A DNA stretch of 64,000 nucleotides, from assembly GCA_036405135.1 (NCBI GenBank), contig DASWYF010000033.1, forward strand, positions 64,001-128,000. The letters are read 5' to 3'. This DNA comes from Verrucomicrobiia bacterium (lineage in GTDB: Bacteria > Verrucomicrobiota > Verrucomicrobiia > Limisphaerales > JAEYXS01). This document shows, piece after piece, positions 17,301 through 24,851 of the stretch (its first letter is position 1; every line of letters starts with the position of its first letter). The translations under genes were made by a program, and so were the position numbers. The notes under the pieces were generated by a model. The model was not told where the DNA came from. It saw only the letters and a list, made by a program, of their open reading frames with translations, and did no database searches.

Positions 17301-18717
17301 TGCATGGGCCGCGCTGGCATTGGCGGGTGACGGATTTGAAACGGTCTGGAAAGATGCGAGCAAGGAACCCAAGACCTTGCAGGATCTGTTGGCGGGCATT
17401 CCGCGCCTGACGGATTCGGATTTCCGCGCGAAGGCTTACAGCAAAGTTCTTCCGCTCTTGAACGAGCTGCCTGCCGCATGGAACGCGAATGCGCCCAAGA
17501 CCGCGAAGGGTCGTTACGTTCGTATCGAATTGCCGCGCAAAGGCACGTTGACGCTGGCTGAGGTGCAAGTCTTCAGTGGCGGCAATAACATCGCGTTGAA
17601 GGGCAAGGCGAAGCAATCCACCACCTCGCATGGCGGCGATGCCAAACGGGCGATCGATGGCAAGATTGATACAAACTACGGCAGCGGCACACTGACACAC
17701 ACTCAGGAGAATTCGGACAATCCGTGGTGGGAACTGGACTTGGGCAGCGACCAGACGATCGAGAATGTGGCGGTCTGGAATCGCGTGGAGGGTGGCTTGG
17801 AAACGCGCTTGAATGACTTCACGCTCGTGGTGCTGGATGGCAATCGTGCAGAAGTTTTCAAGAAGGCGGGCAATCCGACACCGAAGCCGAGCGTGACACT
17901 CGCCGTGGGACCGAATGATCCGACGGGAAATATCCGACGCAACGCGATTCAGGCGCTAGTGAGCATGGGACATGAACCGAAGGCGGTCTTCAATGCGCTG
18001 GCGAAGTTGATCGCGGACAAGAAAGACGTGACTGCCGCTGCCCGCGGCATCGTGGTCCTTCCGCGCGCGGAGTGGCCAAAGAAGGAAGCAGGCGAGACGG
18101 CAAAAGCCCTCGCGGCTTGGGCCAAGACAGTGCCCGAAGGCGACCGCACGGCACAGGAATTCATCGAGACATTGCAGGTGGCGAACGATCTGGCGGGGCA
18201 GCTTCCAGCAAATGAAGCCACAACGCTCCGCAAGGAATTGCGGGCGATCAGCGTGTCCGTCTTCGTCATCCGCACAGTCGTCGAGCAGATGCGCTATGAC
18301 ACACCGCGCATCGTAGTGGAAGCGGGCAAGCCGTTTGAGATCATCATCGAGAACCCGGACTTCATGCCGCACAACCTGGTCGTCATCAAACCCGGCACGC
18401 GCGAGAAGATCGGCAATGCCACGGCCACGATGATGCCGGACCAGCTCGATAGCCAAGGCCGTCCTTTCGTGCCAAAGGGTGGCGATGTCCTTGCCGCCAC
18501 GAAACTGCTCGAACCCGGCATGCGCGAAACGCTCAAGATGACCGCTCCGACTCAGGAAGGCGTGTATGAATACGTCTGCACCTATCCCGGCCACTGGATG
18601 ATCATGTGGGGCCAGCTCGTAGTGACGAAGGATGTGGATGGCTATCTGCAAGCCAATCCGCAAGTGAAGCTCTCGGCGTCAGCCGAGGGCGAAGGCCACG
18701 AGCATCATAAGAAGTAA
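14308..18717 (+). CDS. Giant exported SGNH / PVC propeller / HEAT / discoidin / cupredoxin protein
   Basis: The 1,469-residue protein starts at the ATG at 14308, which gives a clean signal peptide ending AHAQ. An SGNH hydrolase-like domain follows (about 25-240) with GNS in place of GDS, a GFNE block and DGLHLTEEG-type block V (NGLHLTEEGDK). Then come a PVC-type glucose-dehydrogenase-like beta-propeller (about 356-700, with repeated DTNGDGKAD segments), HEAT-like helices (about 710-1040), a discoidin (F5/8C) domain (about 1068-1185) and a C-terminal cupredoxin (about 1315-1445). The cupredoxin has His in MPHNLVV, Cys in YVCTYPGH, His in PGH and Met in WMIMWG, a type 1 copper site. Related proteins typically carry a CXXCH haem motif; none is present here. 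It is probably a periplasmic dehydrogenase passing electrons to copper (inference). Confidence 0.9.
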   Translation: MHQRILAITFSLLGAVIAHAQQPAKLDLKPGEHIAIIGNSLPDRMQHSGYFEALIQAKYPKHELVVRNLGFAGDEVMKRSRSENFGSPDEWLTKVQADVIFAYFGFNESFKGYGGIEQFKAELGLFLKETKAKNYSGKGAPRIVLFSPIANEKHRDANFPDPTANNTNLENYTAAMAEVAKANDVQFVDLFRPSQQLYAAQKGQSLTVNGLHLTEEGDKVLAPVMFQSVFGEKAPGGNLEKLRGAINDKNTEWHARYRTVDGYNVYGGRSKLSYESPKGAAKISNYDVMQQEMAQRDVLTANRDKRVWSVAQGGDLKVDDSNLPAVTEVKSNKPGANADGSHKFLGAEEAIAAMKVHSSMKVNLFASEEQFPELVYPVQMNWDTKGRLWVAAWLNYPERTPTSKKGDSLLIFEDTNGDGKADKCTTFLEGLNCPTGFQFYQDGVLLMQAPDLWFVRDTNGDGKADTMQRVLMGMDSADSHHTANAICYEPGGAIYLSDGVFHRSQVETANGVVRNNDGAIYRYEPRTGKFETYVSYGFANPHGRVFDYWGNDFITDATGNNTYFGPAFSGRIDYPAKHASMKQFWDRPSRPCPGTGILSSRHFPEEFQNNFLNLNVIGFQGIYRVKVDQDGSGLKGQTLEHLIFSEDPNFRPSDVRVGPDGALYFTDWHIPLIGHMQHHLRDPNRGSSRGRIYRITYEGRPLLKPAKIDGQSIEKLLDLLKEPENGTRELAKIELSKHDSAKVVAAVKKWAAALDKKDPAYEHHMMEALWVHQWHNIVNVDLLKRMLRSPEANARAAATRVLCYWRDRVSDVLPLLAVQAADESPRVRLEAVRAASFFENAQAADVALASLKQQPTDYYLDYTLGETMKQLEKYWRKTIADGKPIAADNAQGINYLLRFLTSGELQKLPRTSGVLEAILTRPGISDADRALALDELAQQRKTDKATLLINLLDSNQKDRTASGNLARLLAWQAPAELKAQRARLAMLTSSNVPDVRSAAWAALALAGDGFETVWKDASKEPKTLQDLLAGIPRLTDSDFRAKAYSKVLPLLNELPAAWNANAPKTAKGRYVRIELPRKGTLTLAEVQVFSGGNNIALKGKAKQSTTSHGGDAKRAIDGKIDTNYGSGTLTHTQENSDNPWWELDLGSDQTIENVAVWNRVEGGLETRLNDFTLVVLDGNRAEVFKKAGNPTPKPSVTLAVGPNDPTGNIRRNAIQALVSMGHEPKAVFNALAKLIADKKDVTAAARGIVVLPRAEWPKKEAGETAKALAAWAKTVPEGDRTAQEFIETLQVANDLAGQLPANEATTLRKELRAISVSVFVIRTVVEQMRYDTPRIVVEAGKPFEIIIENPDFMPHNLVVIKPGTREKIGNATATMMPDQLDSQGRPFVPKGGDVLAATKLLEPGMRETLKMTAPTQEGVYEYVCTYPGHWMIMWGQLVVTKDVDGYLQANPQVKLSASAEGEGHEHHKK

Positions 18718-18738
18718 GCGAGCGAATCGACTGCGACT

Positions 18739-18772
18739 CATAGCCCTTTTGGCCTAGCCTCAAAGGGCTATG
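18739..18772 (+). terminator. Terminator-like hairpin after the giant propeller gene
   Basis: CATAGCCCTTT (18739-18749) pairs perfectly with AAAGGGCTATG (18762-18772) across a 12-nt loop, 22 bp behind the stop at 18717. The following sequence GGTTGTCAC is only weakly T-rich, so termination may be inefficient. Confidence 0.6.
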
Positions 18773-18819
18773 GGTTGTCACATAAGTGCATGCTACGTTT
18801 CTAATAATAAAGGAACGGC

Positions 18820-19545
18820 ATGAAGTTGATTCAGCCAACAAGCAAGCGCCTCACTGCCTTCACATTGATCGAACTCATTGTGGTTGTAGGGATATTGGCT
18901 GTGCTGCTTGTGCTGTTCTTTCCGATTCCTCATCCGCACCGCAAACGCAGCCAAGCTTCGGTCTGTCTGAATAATCTCAAACAGGTGGGCGTTGCCTTGA
19001 GCCTCTACGCGGCCGATCACTCCGGCCTTTTCCCCTGGCAACAGTTCAGTGTGCCGGGTGACACAAATTCAACACCCGCTATCCCTGCGGAAAATTTGCC
19101 TGTGTGGTCATACTACGGTCGCACGTTTTCTGATGCCTATGGACCTGATTGGTCCGGTGTTAACAAAAATCTCCTCTGCCCGGCCGATACCGAGCGCAAG
19201 CCAAGTTCATTCTCCAAGACACGTATCAAAAGCGATCGGGAAACCAGCTATTTCATCGGCTTGAATGAGTTTAATACCCGAGAAGATGTAGTGGCCTTAG
19301 GCGATCGAAACCTGTCACCCGGCAAGGGTCAGCCTTTCTATTCCAGTGCCCATCGTAAGCCAGTCAATGTCGATACCAACACCACCGTCTGGGTAACCAA
19401 CAAAAACGACCAGTTTCACGGAGACTATGGCAACCTGCTCTTCACGGATGGGCATGCGGAATCGATCAGAGACATGCCTGCGCTATTGATAAGCGCAATG
19501 AAATCTGGCGGCACCAATGCCAACAGATTCCTGTTTCCGCAATGA
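18820..19545 (+). CDS. H-X9-DG type II pseudopilin, short form
   Basis: The 241-residue protein has a basic leader (MKLIQPTSKRLTA), the prepilin helix FTLIELIVVVGILAVLLVLF and the motif CLNNLKQVGVALSLYAADH, closely parallel to the copies at 963 and 2864. The C-terminal H-X9-DG is intact (FHGDYGNLLFTDGHAE). The globular part is about 100 residues shorter and its helix lacks the standard [14 protein letters not shown] segment, having Pro/His/Arg residues instead, so it belongs to another subgroup. It stands alone and is not paired with a lipoprotein. Confidence 0.92.
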   Translation: MKLIQPTSKRLTAFTLIELIVVVGILAVLLVLFFPIPHPHRKRSQASVCLNNLKQVGVALSLYAADHSGLFPWQQFSVPGDTNSTPAIPAENLPVWSYYGRTFSDAYGPDWSGVNKNLLCPADTERKPSSFSKTRIKSDRETSYFIGLNEFNTREDVVALGDRNLSPGKGQPFYSSAHRKPVNVDTNTTVWVTNKNDQFHGDYGNLLFTDGHAESIRDMPALLISAMKSGGTNANRFLFPQ

Positions 19546-19561
19546 TTGCGGTCTGAAATCC

Positions 19562-20152
19562 TTAAAAACCGTTCGTCGATATCGGCAAACCGTGCCGGAT
19601 CAGTGCCGCATCGAAATTAGTCCGCTGGGAACGATCAATACGCAGAATGCGGTGCTCCAAGCTGTTCTCATGCATCGACACGCATTGGAAACAGATGATC
19701 AACTCCGTGCTTTTGTCACCACGTTTTATCTGCACTGCGTGATGTGGGTCAAAACAGGCAAACCTTGCACCAGTCGAAAGCTGCAGGCTCTTTTGCAGCG
19801 AGGAAATCAGCTCGCGCTGTTCGTTACGATTGGTGATGACAGCGCGCCCCAGCACCTCCCAACGACCGAGCATTTCAGGCTTAGGCTTGTTCGCAGGTGC
19901 GTTGGTCACGCCTAATGCCCAGTTCTGCGTTTCCGTGTCTAAACCTAGTGAGAGGAGAACAAACGAATCGGGCTTTTCTGCGATCCACAGCGTTTGCTTG
20001 GAAAGCACATTCTTCTTTGGATCAAAACCCGGCTCGCGGGTCGTCGCGGAGGCTGTCTTGTCAGCGGAATAGGACAGCGCAGTTATCGCCATGGCGGCCA
20101 TCGCGATAATCGAAAACCATATGCGTCCCTTATTTCCGTTGTGTCGGCTCAA
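19562..20152 (-). CDS. Hypothetical exported protein, TTG start, coupled to the U32 gene
   Basis: The 196-residue protein has an N-terminal hydrophobic segment (IWFSIIAMAAMAITALSYSA), either an uncleaved anchor or a signal peptide. A small domain follows with FACFDPHHAVQI and, about 20 residues later, LIICFQC, so three cysteines and two histidines cluster as in a possible metal site. I recall similar small proteins in this phylum but no function. The start is TTG, supported by a strong GGAGGG Shine-Dalgarno sequence about 8 bp upstream; the next in-frame ATG would destroy the signal segment. The gene overlaps the end of the U32 gene by 23 bp, so translation is probably coupled. Confidence 0.72.
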   Translation of the reverse strand: MSRHNGNKGRIWFSIIAMAAMAITALSYSADKTASATTREPGFDPKKNVLSKQTLWIAEKPDSFVLLSLGLDTETQNWALGVTNAPANKPKPEMLGRWEVLGRAVITNRNEQRELISSLQKSLQLSTGARFACFDPHHAVQIKRGDKSTELIICFQCVSMHENSLEHRILRIDRSQRTNFDAALIRHGLPISTNGF

Positions 20153-22847
20153 TCCGCAATCCCTCCAATTGCCCGCGCGTCACGCCTAGCTGGCTCACCA
20201 GTTTCAATTCACGCCAGAGCTGTTGTCCGGTGATTTCACCGCGCAAGAGTTGGCGATACTTCGCAATGGTGTGCGTGACTTGCTCCGGTGTTTCGTTCAG
20301 GAAATCGATGCGGAACTGGCGCGCGCCCAAGGCCACCATGCGCTCGAAATATTCCGCACCCGTCTGCGCCATGGAATTGAACACCGTGTTACGGCAACCT
20401 GCATCCGCCTTCAATGAATGCAACGCGCCTACGCGATCGCGCAAGCGCACGTCGTGCTTCTCGCACGGGCGACCGCAATCGTGGTAATCCTTGCCCTTCG
20501 AGAGGAAGGCGCAGAAGACGCAATGTTCCATATGGAACATCGGCATGTGCTGGTGCAGCGTGATCTCCAGATACTGCTCGGGCGTGGCCGAGAGCAATGC
20601 CTCAAGCTGCGTCACGTTGAGGTCATATGAAGCCGTGACGCGCTCCAAACCATACCGTTGGATGAAATACTCCGCCGTGAGCGGATTCGCCACGTTCAGC
20701 GAGAAATCCCCGCGCAGACGTGAACCGGCGAAGTAGCGCAGGTGCTCGTAATTGCGGACCACATAACCATCCGCATTGCTGGACTGCACCAGCTTCAGAA
20801 TCCATTCCTCACCGGATTTGAAGATACGCGGCGGCAGCACGAAGATGCCAGCCTGCGAGCTGCTCATCGGCACCTTGCATCCACGCGCCGTGTGATACAG
20901 CGTCACCGCTTCACGATATTTCTTCGGGTCTTCGAATTCGCAATAGATTGTCTCCGCGCCGCATTGCAGCGCCGTCTCCAGTTGCGCGAGATTGCGCACG
21001 AGGATGATGAGTTCGCTATTCTGCGGCTGCCGTTGCGCATTATCAGCCGCGGCTGCGGAAAAGGCCACGGACGCGGAGCACCGCGTCCCTACCGGGTCGG
21101 GGGTGAGTGTCCACCGCTTCGGCGCGGCGCACTGTGCTTCCAATTCCGCTGCTACTTCCCGCCGGATGCGGTTCAACTCACTCACCGGCAAGATGACATT
21201 CCCCTCGAGATGATTCGTGAGTTCGCCTAAGCGGAATGGCGTGCCACCGAGGCGACCAAGCTGCTCCTTCAAGCGTTCCGTGCTCAGTGGCGTTTTCTCG
21301 GCGACCGCCAGCATCACCTCGGATTGCTTCTGCACGATGTGCCCATTCTCATCCCGCGCGATGAGTGTGAACGGCTTGCCCGCCAGCCCATGCACTTCCA
21401 TCGAGATGGGACGCTGATAACGGATCTGCTCGCCCTCGAACGTCTGCCGCACGCGCTTGTCCAGTTCCGGATCATTCGTCTTCCAGAGGATGTGGCCCGC
21501 TTGGATGCGCGCGAACTTGAGCGAGCCGTGCTTGAACGTCAGCCCCACTTCACGCGCTCCGGGTGTCACCGTGCGTGATTCAAAAATCTCGTAAACGCGT
21601 CCGCCTTCTTCGCCCTCTTCCGGTTTGCCCGCATCAAACACCACGCCATCACCGGGCTTCAATGCGCCTTCCAGCTTCACGATGACGCGCTCACCTAGCA
21701 CGCGCACGACCTTGCCGAGATACACGCCGCGTTTCTTCCCGAAGCGCGCATGCACCAGCCGTTGATTATCGATCCCCTCAAACCAACCAGTGAACAACCC
21801 GCGCGAGAAGGACATCTCCAGCTCGTATTTGGCGGAGATTTCGGGTTTCGCGTTTCTAGTTTCGGGTTTGGTGCTGACGGATGCTTTCGGCGACTCGAAA
21901 CCAGAAACCCCTAACTCGGAACCAATCTTATCGAGCGCTTGGCGATAGACGCGCGTGATGCTTGCAACGTATTCAGGCGATTTGAGACGGCCTTCAATCT
22001 TGAGCGAGGCCACGCCGCTGCGTACCAACTGCGGCAACACTTCCAAGCCCGCGAGATCTTGCGGGCTGAGGAGGTAGCGCTTGTCACCGAGCGGCACTTG
22101 GGTGCCATCGGAGATCAAATCATAAGGCATGCGGCACGCTTGCGCGCACTCCCCGCGATTCGCCGAACGACCACCGAGCGATTCGCTCGTCAGGCACTGA
22201 CCGGAATAGGCCACACACAAAGCGCCATGCACGAAAACCTCGAGCGGAAGTTTCGTGTTTTTGGTTTCTGGTTTCTGTTTATTAGACTCGAAACCAGAAA
22301 CTAGAAACTCGGAACCAGCCTGCCCTGCCTGAATCTTTTCGATCTCGGCGATGGAACATTCGCGCGCAAGCACCACAAGATTGCAGCCGAGTTCTTTGGC
22401 GAAATCCACACCCGCCGCGCTGGTGACCGTCATCTGCGTGGAAGCGTGGATCGGAAAATCGGGAGAGAGCTTGCGGATGAGACGGCAGATGCCCACGTCT
22501 TGCACGATGGCGGCATCCACACCCGCCGCGATGATGGAGCGCAGATATTGTTCCGCCGCTTCCAGCTCATTCGCGAAGACGAGCGTATTGAACGTCACAT
22601 AACCGCGCACGCCGCGCCGATGCAGAAACTCCATCAGCTTCGGCAGATCGGCCTCGGTGAAGTTGTGCGCCCGCATCCGCGCGTTGAATTTATCGAGGCC
22701 GAAGAAGATGGCGTCCGCGCCGTTTTCCACGGCGGCCTTGGCGCATTCCCAATCCCCGGCGGGAGCGAGCAATTCAGGCAGGCGCAGGGGGACTTTGCCA
22801 GCGGCTGGCTGGGCGGTCGTCGATTCAGTTGGTGCTAAGGCGGACAT
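20130..22847 (-). CDS. Peptidase U32 family / RlhA-like protein with repeat insertions
   Basis: The 905-residue protein begins LPELLAPAGDWECAKAAVENGADAIFFG and carries the U32 signature (EVFVHGALCVAYSGQCL, RSANRGECAQACR) whose cysteines bind an iron-sulfur cluster in characterised members. A DUF3656-like middle and a second U32-like half with another cysteine set (HCVFCAFL, DCGRPCEKH) follow. RlhA of E. coli hydroxylates C2501 of 23S rRNA, so an RNA hydroxylase role is more likely than collagenase activity. Three segments absent from the family core are encoded by palindromic repeats, at about 22249-22316, 21842-21923 and around 21069-21104, all in frame. The ATG at 22847 is preferred over the preceding TTG codon. 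Confidence 0.9.
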   Translation of the reverse strand: MSALAPTESTTAQPAAGKVPLRLPELLAPAGDWECAKAAVENGADAIFFGLDKFNARMRAHNFTEADLPKLMEFLHRRGVRGYVTFNTLVFANELEAAEQYLRSIIAAGVDAAIVQDVGICRLIRKLSPDFPIHASTQMTVTSAAGVDFAKELGCNLVVLARECSIAEIEKIQAGQAGSEFLVSGFESNKQKPETKNTKLPLEVFVHGALCVAYSGQCLTSESLGGRSANRGECAQACRMPYDLISDGTQVPLGDKRYLLSPQDLAGLEVLPQLVRSGVASLKIEGRLKSPEYVASITRVYRQALDKIGSELGVSGFESPKASVSTKPETRNAKPEISAKYELEMSFSRGLFTGWFEGIDNQRLVHARFGKKRGVYLGKVVRVLGERVIVKLEGALKPGDGVVFDAGKPEEGEEGGRVYEIFESRTVTPGAREVGLTFKHGSLKFARIQAGHILWKTNDPELDKRVRQTFEGEQIRYQRPISMEVHGLAGKPFTLIARDENGHIVQKQSEVMLAVAEKTPLSTERLKEQLGRLGGTPFRLGELTNHLEGNVILPVSELNRIRREVAAELEAQCAAPKRWTLTPDPVGTRCSASVAFSAAAADNAQRQPQNSELIILVRNLAQLETALQCGAETIYCEFEDPKKYREAVTLYHTARGCKVPMSSSQAGIFVLPPRIFKSGEEWILKLVQSSNADGYVVRNYEHLRYFAGSRLRGDFSLNVANPLTAEYFIQRYGLERVTASYDLNVTQLEALLSATPEQYLEITLHQHMPMFHMEHCVFCAFLSKGKDYHDCGRPCEKHDVRLRDRVGALHSLKADAGCRNTVFNSMAQTGAEYFERMVALGARQFRIDFLNETPEQVTHTIAKYRQLLRGEITGQQLWRELKLVSQLGVTRGQLEGLRIEPTQRK
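21069..21088. repeat. GGACGCGG hairpin repeat inside the U32 gene
   Basis: GGACGCGG, AGCA, CCGCGTCC is a perfect 8-bp hairpin, followed by CTACCGGGTCGGGGG. It encodes part of the linker read as TPDPVGTRCSASVAFS in the U32 protein, between two conserved halves. The trailing CCGGGTCGG is shared with the palindrome at 7581-7602. Confidence 0.6.
21842..21923. repeat. In-frame GTTTC/GAAAC palindromic element, copy B
   Basis: The right arm (21892-21923) matches copy A (22285-22316) at 27 of 32 bases, with identical 17-base and 10-base blocks. The left arm has GTTTCGGGTTT (21859-21869), which pairs with AAACCAGAAAC (21898-21908) with one mismatch. On the minus strand it encodes GSELGVSGFESPKASVSTKP and a few more residues, without a frame shift or stop. 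Confidence 0.7.
22249..22316. repeat. In-frame GTTTC/GAAAC palindromic element, copy A
   Basis: GTTTCTGGTTT (22264-22274) pairs perfectly with AAACCAGAAAC (22291-22301). On the minus strand the element encodes GSEFLVSGFESNKQKPETKN plus two residues, inserted between IEKIQAG and the conserved LEVFVHGALC of the U32 domain. The peptide shares GSE, VSGFES and KPET with copy B. Confidence 0.7.
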
Positions 22848-23011
22848 CAATCAATCTGCTTTACGCTGCCAATACTATACAGCGAAGCAGTCTAGACTAC
22901 ACGTGCGAATATGGAGGGCAATGGAAAGATTTCGGGGCGTGATCGTTCCAAGAAGTTGATGGAGTGATCTTCATTATTTCTACGATCACGACCCGCTTCA
23001 GCCAACTGCGG

Positions 23012-24238
23012 CTACTCCACTACCGTCTCCGCCATCACCCGGATGAGTTGCGCCCCATACTTCAACCGGTCTTCATGTGTTGTATAACGTCCCAGCTTCG
23101 GGCCTTTGAGCGTGCGCAATTCCATCAACGCCACGGGCACCTTCGCATCGTGATACATCGAATTCGCATCACCTGAAGTCTGCAACCGGATGCCCAGTTT
23201 GCGCGTGGGATCAAACAGCGTCTTGGCCTGCAGGTTATCGAACAGCTTCTGGAACATCGCCTGGGAGGCTTCATCGCTCGCTTGCGTATCGATGTATTCC
23301 GTCTTGGTATTGTGCAGGTTTACCATCACGGCGATGGGATATTGCGCGTGGTGAGCGAGGATCGTTTTCTTCGCATACCAGATCTCCGGCATCAGCTTCA
23401 GAAATTCTTTGTGTTGCAGATCCACCTTGTTCCAGTGGCGGTTCACATCATAGCCGTTCGCATTGAAACGCACCTGGCCGGTGGCGCAACCATCCGGGTC
23501 CAGCATGGGCGTGAATTTGAAGATGACCTTGTCCCTCAGCTCCTTCGCCACCGGATCATCAGAGATCACCCAGCGCAGCGCCCCTTCCATGGTGAACGAA
23601 GTCCCCGTCTCCCAAGCATGCTGGCGCGCTTGCAGCCATACGGTTTTCTTCTGCGCGTTCGGGATGTCGGGATTCGTGACGGTGACGAGATGCAGATCGC
23701 GGCCTTGCACAGTACGCCCGAAGACTTCCACCGTCGCGTGCGGAGAATGATCTACTTCATCCAATAATTTTAACAACTTGGAATGGGTGTATGGCACCAG
23801 CAGGGCGACCCATACAGTGTCTTGCTCGGGTGTGAAACGCAGCGTCATCTCCTTCGCCTCAGTGTTCCACGAGGTATTCGTCTGGTAGTGCCAAGTCTGC
23901 TGGTCGTAACTGATAACGGGTTGATCCTCTTTATCCGTGGAGACTGAACCAGGCTTATCGTTGTACTCGCCCTCAAGTTCGGTGAAGGTCAGCGTGAGCG
24001 GGCGTTTCGCCACGTTATCCAGGCGGAAGTAGAACCAGCTCACCTGCCGGTTGCGACCCCGCTCGTCATACTGGCCCACCAACGCGCAGCGAAACTCATT
24101 TTCGTTCACGGCCACGATCTTGCCGAGGGATGCACCTTCAAACCTGGTATTGAAACGGGGGGCGGTATTAGTCTGGGCAAACGTTTGCGACGCAAACATG
24201 AACATAAGGCCGAGTGCGAAAAGAAAACGATGGCGCAT
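23012..24238 (-). CDS. Exported M14 family zinc carboxypeptidase
   Basis: The 408-residue protein has a signal peptide (cleavage near TFAQ), an N-terminal beta domain of about 140 residues like that of cytosolic carboxypeptidases (WFYFRLDNV), and an M14 catalytic domain. Zinc ligands are His207 and Glu210 in RQHAWET, and His309 in NLHN; Arg267 (GYDVNRHWN) would bind the substrate carboxylate and Glu373 (ALMELR) is the catalytic base. The complete set predicts an active carboxypeptidase in the periplasm or outside the cell. The nearest relatives I can name are the M14B/CCP-type enzymes (from motif style); the peptide or glycan-peptide substrate is unknown. Confidence 0.88.
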   Translation of the reverse strand: MRHRFLFALGLMFMFASQTFAQTNTAPRFNTRFEGASLGKIVAVNENEFRCALVGQYDERGRNRQVSWFYFRLDNVAKRPLTLTFTELEGEYNDKPGSVSTDKEDQPVISYDQQTWHYQTNTSWNTEAKEMTLRFTPEQDTVWVALLVPYTHSKLLKLLDEVDHSPHATVEVFGRTVQGRDLHLVTVTNPDIPNAQKKTVWLQARQHAWETGTSFTMEGALRWVISDDPVAKELRDKVIFKFTPMLDPDGCATGQVRFNANGYDVNRHWNKVDLQHKEFLKLMPEIWYAKKTILAHHAQYPIAVMVNLHNTKTEYIDTQASDEASQAMFQKLFDNLQAKTLFDPTRKLGIRLQTSGDANSMYHDAKVPVALMELRTLKGPKLGRYTTHEDRLKYGAQLIRVMAETVVE

Positions 24239-24331
24239 GGAAACATTCTAAGGCCGCTTCGCGTTTCTGGGAAGTATTCGTTGCCGCTTTGTCCTTGTGC
24301 GTTGGCATCCATGAACTAAACCTTTTGGTGG

Positions 24332-24826
24332 ATGTTCCTTTCCCAGAAGCACAAACTGTTGCTCGGCGTGGTCGCTTTGCTGCTGCTTGCGTTCATCGGC
24401 ATAAAGCGGTCCCAATCGCGCCCCGCCTATATTGCCATCGACATCAGGTTTCAGAGTATCACCACCAACTCGGCCGGCGTCCGGCTTGCTCAGTTCGATG
24501 TGCAGAACAATTCTTCTTTCCCGATCGAACGTGCGTGGTTCTCCGAGATACAGATCCAGACTCCTACTGGCTGGCGAACGTTGACCAACATCCATCAGTC
24601 CCATCCTGTTCCTGGCCCGGCAGTTCTTCCGGGTGAGAGCGAAGTCACGGACGTCCCTGTTCCCACCACGGCTTCTCCCTGGCGTGTTTCCTTCGTTTAC
24701 TTTGAGCACGAGAGGCAGTTCGGCGCGTTGCTTCGCAGCCTGAAGAACAGCCTGCGCCAGTTCGGCCTGCCGGTGGAGAATGGGACCAGGGCGTACGCTT
24801 TTTCCAGCGATGCCGTAACGCCCTGA
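24332..24826 (+). CDS. Hypothetical membrane-anchored protein
   Basis: The 164-residue protein has an N-terminal hydrophobic helix (KLLLGVVALLLLAFIGI) and an outside beta-rich domain with FDVQNNSSFPIERAWFSEIQ, suggesting an immunoglobulin-like or FxLYD-type fold in which the conserved phrase describes interactions between strands. No catalytic residues are evident. It is a single gene between two minus-strand genes. Function unknown. Confidence 0.65.
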   Translation: MFLSQKHKLLLGVVALLLLAFIGIKRSQSRPAYIAIDIRFQSITTNSAGVRLAQFDVQNNSSFPIERAWFSEIQIQTPTGWRTLTNIHQSHPVPGPAVLPGESEVTDVPVPTTASPWRVSFVYFEHERQFGALLRSLKNSLRQFGLPVENGTRAYAFSSDAVTP

Positions 24827-24851
24827 GAAAACTAATTCACTTTAAAAAACG

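Noticed and set aside
19517-19915. 132-codon plus-strand frame
   Set aside because: Antisense to the TTG-started exported protein, which has a signal segment and a Shine-Dalgarno sequence.
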